From the IMG/VR virus record IMGVR_UViG_3300022698_000224, positions 1 to 21,890 of that record: 21,890 bases of DNA, one strand, 5' to 3'. Below are positions 7,510 through 14,796 of the stretch, piece after piece. The stretch's first letter is position 1, and every line of letters begins with the position of its first letter. Under the pieces are notes generated by a model that saw nothing but the letters and a program-made list of their open reading frames with translations, was not told where the DNA came from and ran no database searches. The position numbers were made by a program, and so were the translations under genes. Origin of the DNA: a virus.

Positions 7510-7954
7510 CCCCAATGACGTTCAGACGTACCACGAGACAGGAACAGAGCCCGTGGAAAAAATCTCTGCGATCAAATCGAGAGATGAGTACACAGCGCTC
7601 AAAACTCTGCTCACAGAACAAGGGATCACAGACCCCATCCTGATCAGGGTTGAAAAGGACAGGACCTACGTCGAAGTCGGAGAGCAGCGCGTCCTGATCG
7701 CAAGAGAAGCAGGGGTCACAACGCTCTCCGCAATCGCATACTCATTCAAGGAAGCCCAGATCCCTTTCTCCGGCACAGAGCTCAAAAGCATCGAGGACGT
7801 CATGAGGTGTTTCCCCCGCAAGGAGTTCAGCGTCACAGAGCGCGATGTGTGCCCCTTCTGCTCTCACGACTCCGGAGAGAAGACGTCAACGGTTGCCGTC
7901 CCTGCGCTCAAAACTCTGGAGCGCTACATCGAAGCTGGAATCGCAAAGTTCTGA
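7487..7954 (+). CDS. ParB/sulfiredoxin-like N-terminal domain protein
   Basis: A 155-aa protein. Residues about 38-85 follow the ParB-like pattern: a helix, then G-I-T-D-P-I-L-I-R-V, a beta strand Y-V-E-V, G-E-Q-R-V-L-I-A-R-E-A-G (the counterpart of the family's D-G-x-H-R-x-x-A-x-x-x-x-G) and a short 'TTLSAI'. A CPFC pair lies near residues 121-124 and may bind metal with other ligands not identified. ParB-like domains in phages include nucleases, CTP/ATP-binding switches and inactive DNA-binding proteins; which applies here cannot be decided. It lies within the structural block, an unexpected place for a partition-type domain. Start overlaps the previous gene; GGGAAA lies upstream. Confidence 0.62.
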   Translation: MIISFQVDPNDVQTYHETGTEPVEKISAIKSRDEYTALKTLLTEQGITDPILIRVEKDRTYVEVGEQRVLIAREAGVTTLSAIAYSFKEAQIPFSGTELKSIEDVMRCFPRKEFSVTERDVCPFCSHDSGEKTSTVAVPALKTLERYIEAGIAKF

Positions 7955-7961
7955 GGAAAAA

Positions 7962-8117
7962 ATGTCCTTTCAGATATTCGGACAAGAAGCCACAGAAGAC
8001 CACAACTATCTGAAGGTCAACGAAGATGGTTCGATTGACAGTCGGCTTGTGGATAAGGAGACTTCCCGATCAGTTGAAATCGAAACACTTGGTGCATTGA
8101 AGGTGGTATACGAATGA
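7962..8117 (+). CDS. Small acidic protein, unknown
   Basis: A 51-aa ORF starting at an ATG with TGAGGAAAAA directly upstream and ending in an ATGA overlap with the gp10-like gene, which argues that it is translated. The frame is open from 7845, but that upstream part lies inside the ParB-like gene. The sequence is hydrophilic (NYLKVNEDGSIDSRLVDKE) with an amphipathic C-terminal strand (ALKVVYE). Base and codon use changes to a more AT-rich type from about here, so this is the first gene of a tail module of different origin. Function unknown. Confidence 0.6.
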   Translation: MSFQIFGQEATEDHNYLKVNEDGSIDSRLVDKETSRSVEIETLGALKVVYE

Positions 8118-8491
8118 GTTTATCTTGGGGATCTTCAGTTTCATCATTCGTGAGAAGCACGGAAAAGTCTCAAAAAGAGATGGAACGTGGTGTTCGGGAC
8201 ATTGTTGACAAGACGGCCACCGAATTATTTGACAAGGCAAAAATCAATACGCCTGTAAGAACAGGCAAGTTGCAGTCTTCATGGAAGCTTCGGAAGACAG
8301 GCAAAGGTGGGAAAAGAAAGGGCACCATTTCAAACTTGGTACATTACGGAGTTTATGTTGAGTTTGGCACCCGAAAAATGCCTCCAACATACATGCTGAG
8401 CAATGCCGTAATGATTGCCAGACGTCGGCTTCAGAAGAGACTTGAAAAACTGCAAAGAAAGACAGCAAGCAGCTTTAACAACGGGGCTTAA
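8114..8491 (+). CDS. HK97 gp10-like tail completion/neck protein
   Basis: A 125-aa protein. It shows the family signature: a helix ending A-K-I-N-T-P-V-R-T-G-K-L-Q-S-S-W (about residues 41-56), a loop, then Y-G-V-Y-V-E-F-G-T-R-K-M-P-P (about 75-88) and a basic helix at the C-terminus. HK97 gp10-like proteins sit at the head-tail joint or complete the tail. It is coupled to the preceding small ORF by ATGA and is followed after two nt by the candidate tail terminator, the normal order in siphoviruses. Confidence 0.82.
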   Translation: MSLSWGSSVSSFVRSTEKSQKEMERGVRDIVDKTATELFDKAKINTPVRTGKLQSSWKLRKTGKGGKRKGTISNLVHYGVYVEFGTRKMPPTYMLSNAVMIARRRLQKRLEKLQRKTASSFNNGA

Positions 8492-8493
8492 CA

Positions 8494-8931
8494 ATGCCAA
8501 GAACACTTGACATAGAGAGCGTTATTGAAGATTCGGTAATCGCTCACATTAAGACCTTTTTCGACAACAACGTCACGGTCAAGGCTTGGGAGGACATCAA
8601 GGAGAAAGACCTGACCGAATCAGTGAAGGTTAAGGCAACACTGGTTGATGAGGAGGGGGGAACTGTCAATTACTTTGTTGCAGAACGTGTTCTTTTAACC
8701 GTTGGAGTTTCCACTTCGAAGCGCATCGATGAGAACGGCAGAGCGGCCAACGCTCTGCGCGGTGAAGTCAGAGAATTCTTCAATCAATCTGACATTGTAA
8801 CGGTCCTGAATACCACAGAAGGGCTGAATGTTTACAATAACGGTGTAATCCCACAGGGGTCAGTTGATGTTTCAGATGACAAACTGTGGCAGAAGAATCT
8901 CATAATTTTGATTGTAGCGACTACGTCATAA
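8494..8931 (+). CDS. Probable tail terminator protein
   Basis: A 145-aa protein with an N-terminal amphipathic helix (IESVIEDSVIAHIKTFF), a central beta sheet (YFVAERVLLTVGVSTSK), and alternating strand and helix to a C-terminal IILIVATTS strand. Order (gp10-like, this gene, tube, chaperone, tape measure), length and predicted alpha-beta layout all match tail terminators such as lambda gpU type proteins, which stop tube growth and form the joint to the head. No specific motif proves it, so the assignment rests on context. Confidence 0.6.
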   Translation: MPRTLDIESVIEDSVIAHIKTFFDNNVTVKAWEDIKEKDLTESVKVKATLVDEEGGTVNYFVAERVLLTVGVSTSKRIDENGRAANALRGEVREFFNQSDIVTVLNTTEGLNVYNNGVIPQGSVDVSDDKLWQKNLIILIVATTS

Positions 8932-8950
8932 CCTAAAAGAGGAACAAATC

Positions 8951-9313
8951 ATGGCAGGTTTGCAAGATGGAACAGTACTGGTCTTCAGTATCGAAACGGC
9001 AACTGGCCCAATCTACACTTACGGTATCGTTCAGAACTACAGTGTGAATCACACGACTGAACGTGCTGAAGCGAAAGGCACTGACGGCAACACGGTATCC
9101 GTGCAGGAGTACGATGACAAAATCGAACTCTCCCTGAACTACCTTGAAATTAACGGTCAAGAGGCAGCCAACCCAATCGGAACGGCATTCGACTTTGTCA
9201 CGGAGCAATACGGAACACAGAGCTATCTCATCAGTTCCAGGAACGCCACGGACACTGTTGACGGCTTCAGGTCTGTTGACATCACAGCAACAGCATATCC
9301 GCACTTGCCATAA
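8951..9313 (+). CDS. Probable tail tube (major tail) protein
   Basis: A 120-aa beta-rich protein just upstream of the frameshifted chaperone, where the tail tube subunit is normally encoded. Visible features are alternating strands such as TVLVFSIETATGPIYTYGI and KIELSLNYLEING, and a C-terminal SVDITATAYPHLP strand. A tube subunit of 120 aa is at the short end for siphoviruses. The start has AGAGGAACAAATC upstream, a strong site consistent with a highly expressed structural gene. The alternative is a small baseplate or decoration protein. Confidence 0.55.
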   Translation: MAGLQDGTVLVFSIETATGPIYTYGIVQNYSVNHTTERAEAKGTDGNTVSVQEYDDKIELSLNYLEINGQEAANPIGTAFDFVTEQYGTQSYLISSRNATDTVDGFRSVDITATAYPHLP

Positions 9314-9328
9314 TCTGAGGTCTTTGTA

Positions 9329-9937
9329 ATGGAAGTCACCGTAGACAATGAGACCCTCAGAAGTAAGAAGCTGAACGAACTCGACCCCGAAGAGGTTAAG
9401 AGCCTCCTGAATCAAACCGCTGAAGAGGTTGAAGAGGAAATTGAAGAAGAGGATTCTACTCTCAACCTCGGCAGCATTGGCGGCAAATACCAGATTGGGC
9501 CGATTGATGTGACGGTTGCTATTGGTAATGTGGTTCTTCTCGCTGAGATCGACAGTCCCTTCATCAAAGGTGAGCTTGAAGAAGGGGCTCCTTTAGACCC
9601 AATGGACTGTATGAAGGCTTTGTACGTCCTTGGTGAAGGTAAGAAGGCTATCAAGCCCATCATGGCTATGAAACAGCGCATCAAACAGATGATGATGTTG
9701 AAGCCGATGGTGGAAAAGAATCCAGATCTATTCCAACAACTTCTGGATAGAACTGAAAAGATTGCGGATGCTGAGAAGGATTTTGAGGAGGCAGCAAGAA
9801 GTTTCTACGAAGCCAACTTCGTAGGATATGACTTCCAAGAAACAGTTGACGCTGTTTTCATTGCCCTCTCAGATGTCATTCTTATGTCAGAAGATTTACC
9901 ATCGAATGATGTAAAAAAAAAGGACCTAATCGATTAG
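9329..9937 (+). CDS. Tail assembly chaperone, short (non-shifted) product
   Basis: A 202-aa acidic, helical protein located between the tube gene and the tape measure gene. It ends in VKKKDLID, where the codons AAA AAA AAG form a slippery run. In most long-tailed phages this position holds a pair of tail assembly chaperones (lambda gpG and gpG-T) that coat the tape measure before tube polymerisation. The N-terminus is strongly acidic (EEVEEEIEEED), and residues about 95-135 contain a Met/Lys-rich helix. Start has GAGGT upstream. Identity rests on position plus the frameshift signal rather than on sequence similarity. Confidence 0.78.
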   Translation: MEVTVDNETLRSKKLNELDPEEVKSLLNQTAEEVEEEIEEEDSTLNLGSIGGKYQIGPIDVTVAIGNVVLLAEIDSPFIKGELEEGAPLDPMDCMKALYVLGEGKKAIKPIMAMKQRIKQMMMLKPMVEKNPDLFQQLLDRTEKIADAEKDFEEAARSFYEANFVGYDFQETVDAVFIALSDVILMSEDLPSNDVKKKDLID

Positions 9938-10152
9938 ACTACGATTGGGCTATTACTTATGTCTGGTTGGTTGTTTCAGAGACAAATGAGTCAATCGAAG
10001 ATGTTCTCTGGAATATGAGCTGCCTCATTGTGTTCAAGATTGTTGCCCTTGGGTATTCCAAAAACACAGGCAAAATACCAATGAGCCACAAAGACAAGAA
10101 AATCTTCAAAGCACAACAGGAAACCTTCAAGAGATTGAAAAATGGCGAATAA
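9329..10152 (+). CDS. Tail assembly chaperone, long -1 frameshift fusion
   Basis: The zero frame (9329-9922, 198 residues) joins by a -1 shift to a 76-residue extension (9922-10149, stop to 10152), giving about 274 aa. The extension reads GPNRLDYDWAITYVW at its start and ends in a basic helix (KAQQETFKRLKNGE). It has no good independent start: the first ATG in that frame (9961, then 10015) lacks a ribosome site, whereas the whole stretch from the slippery site is stop-free. It overlaps the tape-measure gene by 11 nt. By analogy with gpG-T, the extension would bind tube subunits while the shared part binds the tape measure. Confidence 0.78.
9916..9922 (+). promoter_or_regulatory. Predicted -1 ribosomal frameshift site A AAA AAG
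   Basis: A run of nine A (9913-9921) is followed by GG. In the zero frame the ribosome reads AAA AAA AAG; the heptamer A AAA AAG is one of the most efficient bacterial -1 slippery sites. After a -1 shift the frame stays open from 9922 to 10152. The zero-frame stop is at 9935-9937, only 12 nt later. No strong stimulatory hairpin was seen downstream (only a weak CTAATCGATTAG palindrome). Confidence 0.82.
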
Positions 10153-11269
10153 ACTGAAAGCCGTCGTATCGGCTGACATCAAGCAATTCATGTCTTCGAT
10201 GAATAGTGTCGGTCTTGCTGCATCCAGTGCCTCTCTTGCTGCTGTTGGTGCCTTTGCCGCCGTTGCTTCTGGTATTCTCGCCATGACCAAGGAAACGGTT
10301 GATGCATCAAAATCATTTGAGACACTGAAGATTCGTCTTCAGCTTCTTGCTGGAGACATGAAGGCAGGTGCCGAAGAATTTGAATTCATTCGAGAGCGTG
10401 CCAAAAGAAGCTCATTTGAAACAGACAAGCTGATTGATGCCTATGTCAGACTCAGGGCAACAGCAGGAAAAGAATTTGCCTTGAAAAACCTCGACAATAT
10501 CAGTTATGCAGCAAATGTGGCCAACGTAAGCTTATCGACGATGGCGAGCAGAGTTGGTGAGCTTGCCATTCGTATTGAGACCGGCCTGAGTGGCGCACTT
10601 TTGAAGAAATCCCTCCGTACATTTGCAACAGCACTTGGTCGAGAAGGTGTTCTCAGCCTGACGAAGCTTGTAGATGCAGGAGCAAGCTCGGCAAAAATTC
10701 TTGATAAGCTTCAAGAGAGCCTGAACCGATTTGGCGAGGCAGGCAGGGAAGCATTCGAAGAATCAGCAGAAGGTCTCGAAGACCGTCTTGGTGGTTTAGT
10801 CAAAGACATATTCGCAAAAGGTGGAGAAGGTGGAGGCGGAGCACTTGATAGCTATAAGGAAATTCTGAAAGCAATTATCAACACATTGCAGGAACTGGAA
10901 TCTTCAGGTGCGCTTGATGAACTCAAAAATGCCATCTCAAGGGTTGCTGAACAAATTGCAGAAATGACCAAGGACGAGTCATTTATGTCATTCCTGCTCT
11001 CCACAATTGAGCTCGTTACAGCAGCAACAAATGCATTTGCAATTTTCCTGAAAACACTTCGTGAAGTTATTAGTGTTTATAATGGTGCAGTCAACTCAGT
11101 TGCAACCTTGTCGAACTGGATTGAAGGAAGAGGTGCAGCAACGCCAACTGGAAAAAGCGTAACAGCACAGAGAGAACGTGAAGCTGCTGAAGCTGCAAGA
11201 TTCAATGGTGGTAGGTCTTTAGAAGTGAAGGTTATAAACACAGGTAGCGATCCAAAATACGCTTTGTAA
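10142..11269 (+). CDS. Short tape measure protein
   Basis: A 375-aa, mostly helical protein. It starts with a classical tape-measure N-terminus ('KAVVSADIKQFMSSMNSVG', then an Ala-rich hydrophobic helix 'SLAAVGAFAAVASGILAM' at about residues 32-49), followed by long amphipathic helices and a Gly-rich linker (KGGEGGGGALDS, about 226-237), and another apolar helix (about 283-300, FLLSTIELVTAATNAFAIFL). It sits straight after the frameshifted chaperone. At about 0.15 nm per residue it would set a tail of roughly 55 nm, short for a siphovirus. Apolar helices may help form a membrane channel. Codon use is AT-rich compared with the head genes. Confidence 0.82.
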   Translation: MANKLKAVVSADIKQFMSSMNSVGLAASSASLAAVGAFAAVASGILAMTKETVDASKSFETLKIRLQLLAGDMKAGAEEFEFIRERAKRSSFETDKLIDAYVRLRATAGKEFALKNLDNISYAANVANVSLSTMASRVGELAIRIETGLSGALLKKSLRTFATALGREGVLSLTKLVDAGASSAKILDKLQESLNRFGEAGREAFEESAEGLEDRLGGLVKDIFAKGGEGGGGALDSYKEILKAIINTLQELESSGALDELKNAISRVAEQIAEMTKDESFMSFLLSTIELVTAATNAFAIFLKTLREVISVYNGAVNSVATLSNWIEGRGAATPTGKSVTAQREREAAEAARFNGGRSLEVKVINTGSDPKYAL

Positions 11270-11281
11270 AGGAGTCAAATC

Positions 11282-11740
11282 ATGGCAGTAACAGGAAACA
11301 TCCGAGCATCAATTGCACTCACCAACACCCTTGCTGGTGTTGACCTCAGCACACCGAGCGAGCAGATCTCAGAATCCGTGAGCAAACAGCCAGGATCAGG
11401 CTGCATCGTCTACCATGACGAGCTGAGCATAGCAACCGGAGTTCAGTCGAGCCTCAACGTCGGAGACGACTCCCTCAGTGACGTCTACGGAAACACCGTT
11501 GCGATGGTCGGTATTCAAGGTATATACGTTGAAGCCGACTCTGACAACGCAGGTGACGTGTTCATCGGATCAGCAACAGGAGTCCAGTCCGCAATTCAGC
11601 CGCTCCCTGCCCTCTCTGCCGGTGAAGCGATGAGCATAGCTGCTGACATCGATGTGAACACGAACGCGGTCATATACATCACGAACGGCGCGGCAACCGC
11701 AGCATTGAAGATTGTGATCGTCGGTACTGAAATTGCATAG
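11282..11740 (+). CDS. Virion-type protein, unknown, beta-rich
   Basis: A 152-aa protein rich in Ala, Gly, Ser and Val with many predicted beta strands (GCIVYHDELSIATG, VAMVGIQGIYVEADS, NAVIYITNGAATAALKIVIVG). No Cys-rich, catalytic or membrane motif is evident. It starts 12 nt after the tape measure with an AAAGGAG site at ideal spacing, so strong translation is likely. Its codons are of the GC-rich type, unlike both neighbours, so it appears inserted between two AT-rich genes or is the relic of the original module. It may be a distal tail or decoration component; I do not recognise a family. Confidence 0.62.
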   Translation: MAVTGNIRASIALTNTLAGVDLSTPSEQISESVSKQPGSGCIVYHDELSIATGVQSSLNVGDDSLSDVYGNTVAMVGIQGIYVEADSDNAGDVFIGSATGVQSAIQPLPALSAGEAMSIAADIDVNTNAVIYITNGAATAALKIVIVGTEIA

Positions 11741-11749
11741 AGGTAGAAT

Positions 11750-12367
11750 ATGTCCTTTCCAAATCTGGTCATAACAGGTGATACTTCTAGTTACACATAT
11801 ATTTCCGATATCAGTCTTCAGTATCCGAATGTAAATGAATCAAGCCTTCCAAAAGACCTAATTCGTTCGAATTATTCTGTTTATAAAGAGACAGGTGTCA
11901 GGAATGTCAATCAGGCAACGCCAATCAGAATCCCTGATATTGCGTATGATATATTCCGCGTTGTTCATAAATGGACAGGATATGCTGATGTTCTTACAGA
12001 AAGCGTGAGTGGCGGAACAACAGCACAAGCTGATACGAACCTTGCACTTATACGAAATGCAGTTGTTCTAGAAACACTAGAAGATGTTGTTACATATCAG
12101 ACTAAAGAATTTTTAGATGCAGATAGAGGACCGTCTAATACTTCTCAGGGGAGCAATTACTTTGCGGCCTATGATTATAGTCCAACATGGGCATATGGAG
12201 CGATTAAGGGTGGATCAGAATACACACTGAAGACGACAAGCAAGTGGTTCATTAGAGGTATGCAGTTATCCGATAATGAAAATAACTCAACAAGATTTAC
12301 GATGCAACTTGAAGTAAAAACACCATGGTTCGATGTCTCTACAACTATTGATTCACTTGATCTTTAA
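11750..12367 (+). CDS. Unknown tail-associated protein
   Basis: A 205-aa protein with an AGAGGTAGAAT site upstream. It contains aromatic-rich beta-type segments ([51 protein letters not shown]) and a central helix. It lies between the tape measure block and the fibre, where distal-tail or baseplate proteins are encoded, but I see no Dit or hub signature. Base composition is clearly AT-rich and continuous with the first 290 codons of the next gene, so the two probably arrived together. Confidence 0.6.
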   Translation: MSFPNLVITGDTSSYTYISDISLQYPNVNESSLPKDLIRSNYSVYKETGVRNVNQATPIRIPDIAYDIFRVVHKWTGYADVLTESVSGGTTAQADTNLALIRNAVVLETLEDVVTYQTKEFLDADRGPSNTSQGSNYFAAYDYSPTWAYGAIKGGSEYTLKTTSKWFIRGMQLSDNENNSTRFTMQLEVKTPWFDVSTTIDSLDL

Positions 12368-12378
12368 AAGGCTATAAA

Positions 12379-14262
12379 ATGGCTTTGAACATATTAGGCA
12401 GCAACGAGCAGGGTCCTAGTCGAAGGGTTCCAACGACTCAAGAATGGAATAATATCAATAGTGTTCTGACAAACATTAGAATTGGAACGAACACATTCGA
12501 AACACTTGGAGCTGCTGATGGTGAATTGTATATATCTCAGGATCAGTTTTTCCACCAACATGCCGCTGGAATCGATTTCAATAATACAGATGCAGTCATT
12601 GGCCCAGAAAGGGGCCAAGAATGGTATCCATATGTAGATGCGTTGGCTCTTCCAACGATTATAAAAACAACTTCCTATACGAGCTATACGGGACTTGCCG
12701 GACCTTACTATTTCAATGGTAATGAACATTCAAGAGTTGATTCTAAGACCGTTCTCTTCCAAGAACCTCAGACTATAGAGGTGGAAAAACCACTGTTTTC
12801 TGAAAACGTTGCTGTAGGATATTCATGGTTTCTTGAGATTGGCGTTTCCGATGTCTCCTTCGGTCAAGATGTCTTTGGCAATCATGTGATGACGGTAACA
12901 TACATATGGGAACCAGGATTATATTTTGATTCAGATTTTCAGGCAACACTCTTCTCAGGTGCATTAACTGATGATGATGAGTTATGGACAAATAAAACGG
13001 ATTGGCAGGCTTCGGGTATCAGCAAAACTGACGTTATTAATCTATGGTTAGATAGATTTGCTCTACCTCATATTTCAATTCTCGCCGCTGATGATAGTGC
13101 TCTACAGTTGTCGATAATAATTCCTGTTGCCCTCTATCAATGGAATAGCAATCAAACAATTTTAGATCGTTGTGTTCAATTGCTCTTTGGTAGTTGGCTC
13201 GTTGTGGGTTCTGGCGAAAATGAAAGACCAATTGATTTTGGTGGATATGGACTACAGGGCCCGCAGGGTCCAGTCGGCCCGCAGGGCCCGCAGGGCTCGC
13301 AGGGTCCAGTCGGCCCGCAGGGCTCGCAGGGTCCAGTCGGACCTACTGGTCTGCAAGGCCCTACTGGTCCGCAGGGGCCTCAGGGAACGCAGGGGCCTCA
13401 GGGAACTCAGGGGCCTCAGGGAAACTCAAACGTGACAGGAATCCAGTCGATAGAGAAGCTCCCACCAGCCTTCCCAGGAGGACCGGAGCGCTTCCACCTC
13501 GTCAACGATGAGGACAACCCTTCCGCAGGCAGCGACTGGCGCGTCTACGGCTCAGACGACGGCGGAGACAGAGGATGGTATGAGATGGGGCTCGTGATCA
13601 TCGGCCCAGGAGACACCCCAGAAGACCTCTCAACGAAGTGCCTCGATTCGTGGGGCATACAGATAGACGTTGCAGGGACGGACCCTGATCAGCTGATCTG
13701 GTCTGCTGTCACGCAGAAATCTGTGGAGAACTCCGTCAACGGAATCCAGTTAGTCAACGATGAGCTGAACCCTTCAGGGTGGTCGTACTACGGACCTGAC
13801 GAGAATGGGACGAACGAGAGCAAGGAGTGGCGAGAGTTCTCACTCCTGAAGAAGCAGAGCATAGACTTCGACACGACAGAGGGCGCTTTCCACCTGCTCA
13901 ACGATGAAGACGACCCGGAGAACTACAACGTCTACTCCACAACGACAGGAGGCGACCCTGCATGGAACTCCATCGGTGATCTGGCGAAAGAATCCATAGA
14001 AGCAGACGGAGCGCAGGGACAACTCCACCTCATCAACGACGACGCATCTCCAGGCAACCGCTACTGGTACGGCACGGACGCATCAGGGACGAAGGGCTGG
14101 CACGCTTTCCAGCAAGTCTCTGTCGTCGTCGGAGTCCAGATGACAGGCTTAAATCTGGAGCGCTGCATTCAGAGCGTGTGGGTTGCAGACAAGGGCTCCG
14201 TCTCATGGGCGACTGTCTCAGGCTGGCAAGGCGTGCAATGCGGAAGCGGAAGCGGGAGCTGA
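12379..14262 (+). CDS. Tail fibre with collagen-like stalk, chimeric
   Basis: A 627-aa fibre. Residues 1-290 form an AT-rich-coded N-terminal domain, presumably the tail attachment end. Residues 291-350 are 20 collagen-like Gly-X-Y triplets (mainly GPQ, GPV, GSQ, GTQ). The C-terminal part has four related units, at about 13486-13590, 13741-13850, 13876-13985 and 14020-14112, each with [FIL]-[HQ]-L-[VLI]-N-D-[ED], a Pro-containing turn, a Y-[GS] and often G-W; these probably form receptor-binding or trimerising beta modules. The coding style switches from AT-rich to GC-rich exactly at the collagen block, so the gene looks like a recombinant of two fibres. Stop is three nt before the next gene. 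Confidence 0.82.
   Translation: MALNILGSNEQGPSRRVPTTQEWNNINSVLTNIRIGTNTFETLGAADGELYISQDQFFHQHAAGIDFNNTDAVIGPERGQEWYPYVDALALPTIIKTTSYTSYTGLAGPYYFNGNEHSRVDSKTVLFQEPQTIEVEKPLFSENVAVGYSWFLEIGVSDVSFGQDVFGNHVMTVTYIWEPGLYFDSDFQATLFSGALTDDDELWTNKTDWQASGISKTDVINLWLDRFALPHISILAADDSALQLSIIIPVALYQWNSNQTILDRCVQLLFGSWLVVGSGENERPIDFGGYGLQGPQGPVGPQGPQGSQGPVGPQGSQGPVGPTGLQGPTGPQGPQGTQGPQGTQGPQGNSNVTGIQSIEKLPPAFPGGPERFHLVNDEDNPSAGSDWRVYGSDDGGDRGWYEMGLVIIGPGDTPEDLSTKCLDSWGIQIDVAGTDPDQLIWSAVTQKSVENSVNGIQLVNDELNPSGWSYYGPDENGTNESKEWREFSLLKKQSIDFDTTEGAFHLLNDEDDPENYNVYSTTTGGDPAWNSIGDLAKESIEADGAQGQLHLINDDASPGNRYWYGTDASGTKGWHAFQQVSVVVGVQMTGLNLERCIQSVWVADKGSVSWATVSGWQGVQCGSGSGS
13249..13428 (+). repeat. Collagen-like Gly-X-Y repeat tract
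   Basis: Twenty consecutive Gly-X-Y codon triplets. The DNA is built from near-identical 9- to 27-bp units (for example CAGGGTCCAGTCGGCCCGCA and CAGGGGCCTCAGGGAAC), so slippage and recombination are easy here. Collagen-like repeats form trimeric stalks in phage fibres. Confidence 0.93.
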
Positions 14263-14265
14263 TGG

Positions 14266-14796
14266 ATGGCATCTGTTCAGTTCTACAACGGAAAGGTCCT
14301 CTTCGTTGACGGCAAGGTAGCGATGGACCCCGCCTGCTGCTGCACCACATCAAACCCCTGTGACCCGAACCCTGAGATGCTGCTCACCGTCTCTGGCTCA
14401 TCAGGCACAATCAACTGGTGCGGCGAGACGTGGAACCTCCCTGGAGATTCAGGCGTTCAGAAATCTGTATGTCCTACAGATTACACTAAATCAGTTCCAA
14501 CTCCGTCTTCGGTTTCTCATAGGTGGGTATATTCAAAATCAGGGAGTACAGGTCTTTCGCTTCGTAGAAAATTCACAGGAGTGGGTTTTAATGGAATAGA
14601 CCTGTATCCTGTTGCCTCGTATGCACATTTCGAGACAGCATTCTCTGGAACCTATTATTATGCGAATCCTACAACGTGGTACCCAGGACTCGGACCTATA
14701 CCCACTACAAATGATTTCTACCTTGGGAATGCATTCTTCACGTCTATAACCGTATCTGGCGTGACCTACACATGGCAAAAAGGAGCTGGGTGGTGA
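14266..14796 (+). CDS. Small Cys-rich N-terminus virion-type protein
   Basis: A 176-aa protein starting three nt after the fibre stop. The N-terminus (VQFYNGKVLFVDGKVAMDPACCCTT) has a strand-turn-strand and a CCC cluster, then CDPNP. Related short proteins with an opening 'FY-GKVLF--GKVAM--.CCC' are a recurring type near phage fibre genes, with no established function that I know. The remainder is beta-type and rich in Tyr/Trp/Gly (YYYANPTTWYPGLGPIP, TYTWQKGAGW), plausible as a binding domain. Base use shifts from GC-rich to AT-rich around 14462-14482, where a perfect inverted repeat sits, so the C-terminal domain may have been exchanged. It overlaps the glycosyltransferase start by GTGA. Confidence 0.65.
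   Translation: MASVQFYNGKVLFVDGKVAMDPACCCTTSNPCDPNPEMLLTVSGSSGTINWCGETWNLPGDSGVQKSVCPTDYTKSVPTPSSVSHRWVYSKSGSTGLSLRRKFTGVGFNGIDLYPVASYAHFETAFSGTYYYANPTTWYPGLGPIPTTNDFYLGNAFFTSITVSGVTYTWQKGAGW
14462..14482 (+). repeat. 8-bp perfect inverted repeat at a composition switch
   Basis: AATCTGTA (14462-14469) and TACAGATT (14475-14482) flank a 5-nt spacer within the coding sequence of the Cys-rich protein. It marks the point where codons turn AT-rich. Confidence 0.6.

Noticed and set aside
7845-7961. Upstream extension of the 51-aa protein
   Set aside because: Lies inside the ParB-like gene in another frame; ATG 7962 has TGAGGAAAAA immediately upstream.
9926-9937. CTAATCGATTAG palindrome as a frameshift-stimulating hairpin
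   Set aside because: As RNA it could form only a 4-bp AU-rich stem with a 4-nt loop, too weak and too close to the slippery site.
13249-13428. CRISPR-like or satellite array
   Set aside because: The repeats are in-frame Gly-X-Y codons of a fibre, without spacers.
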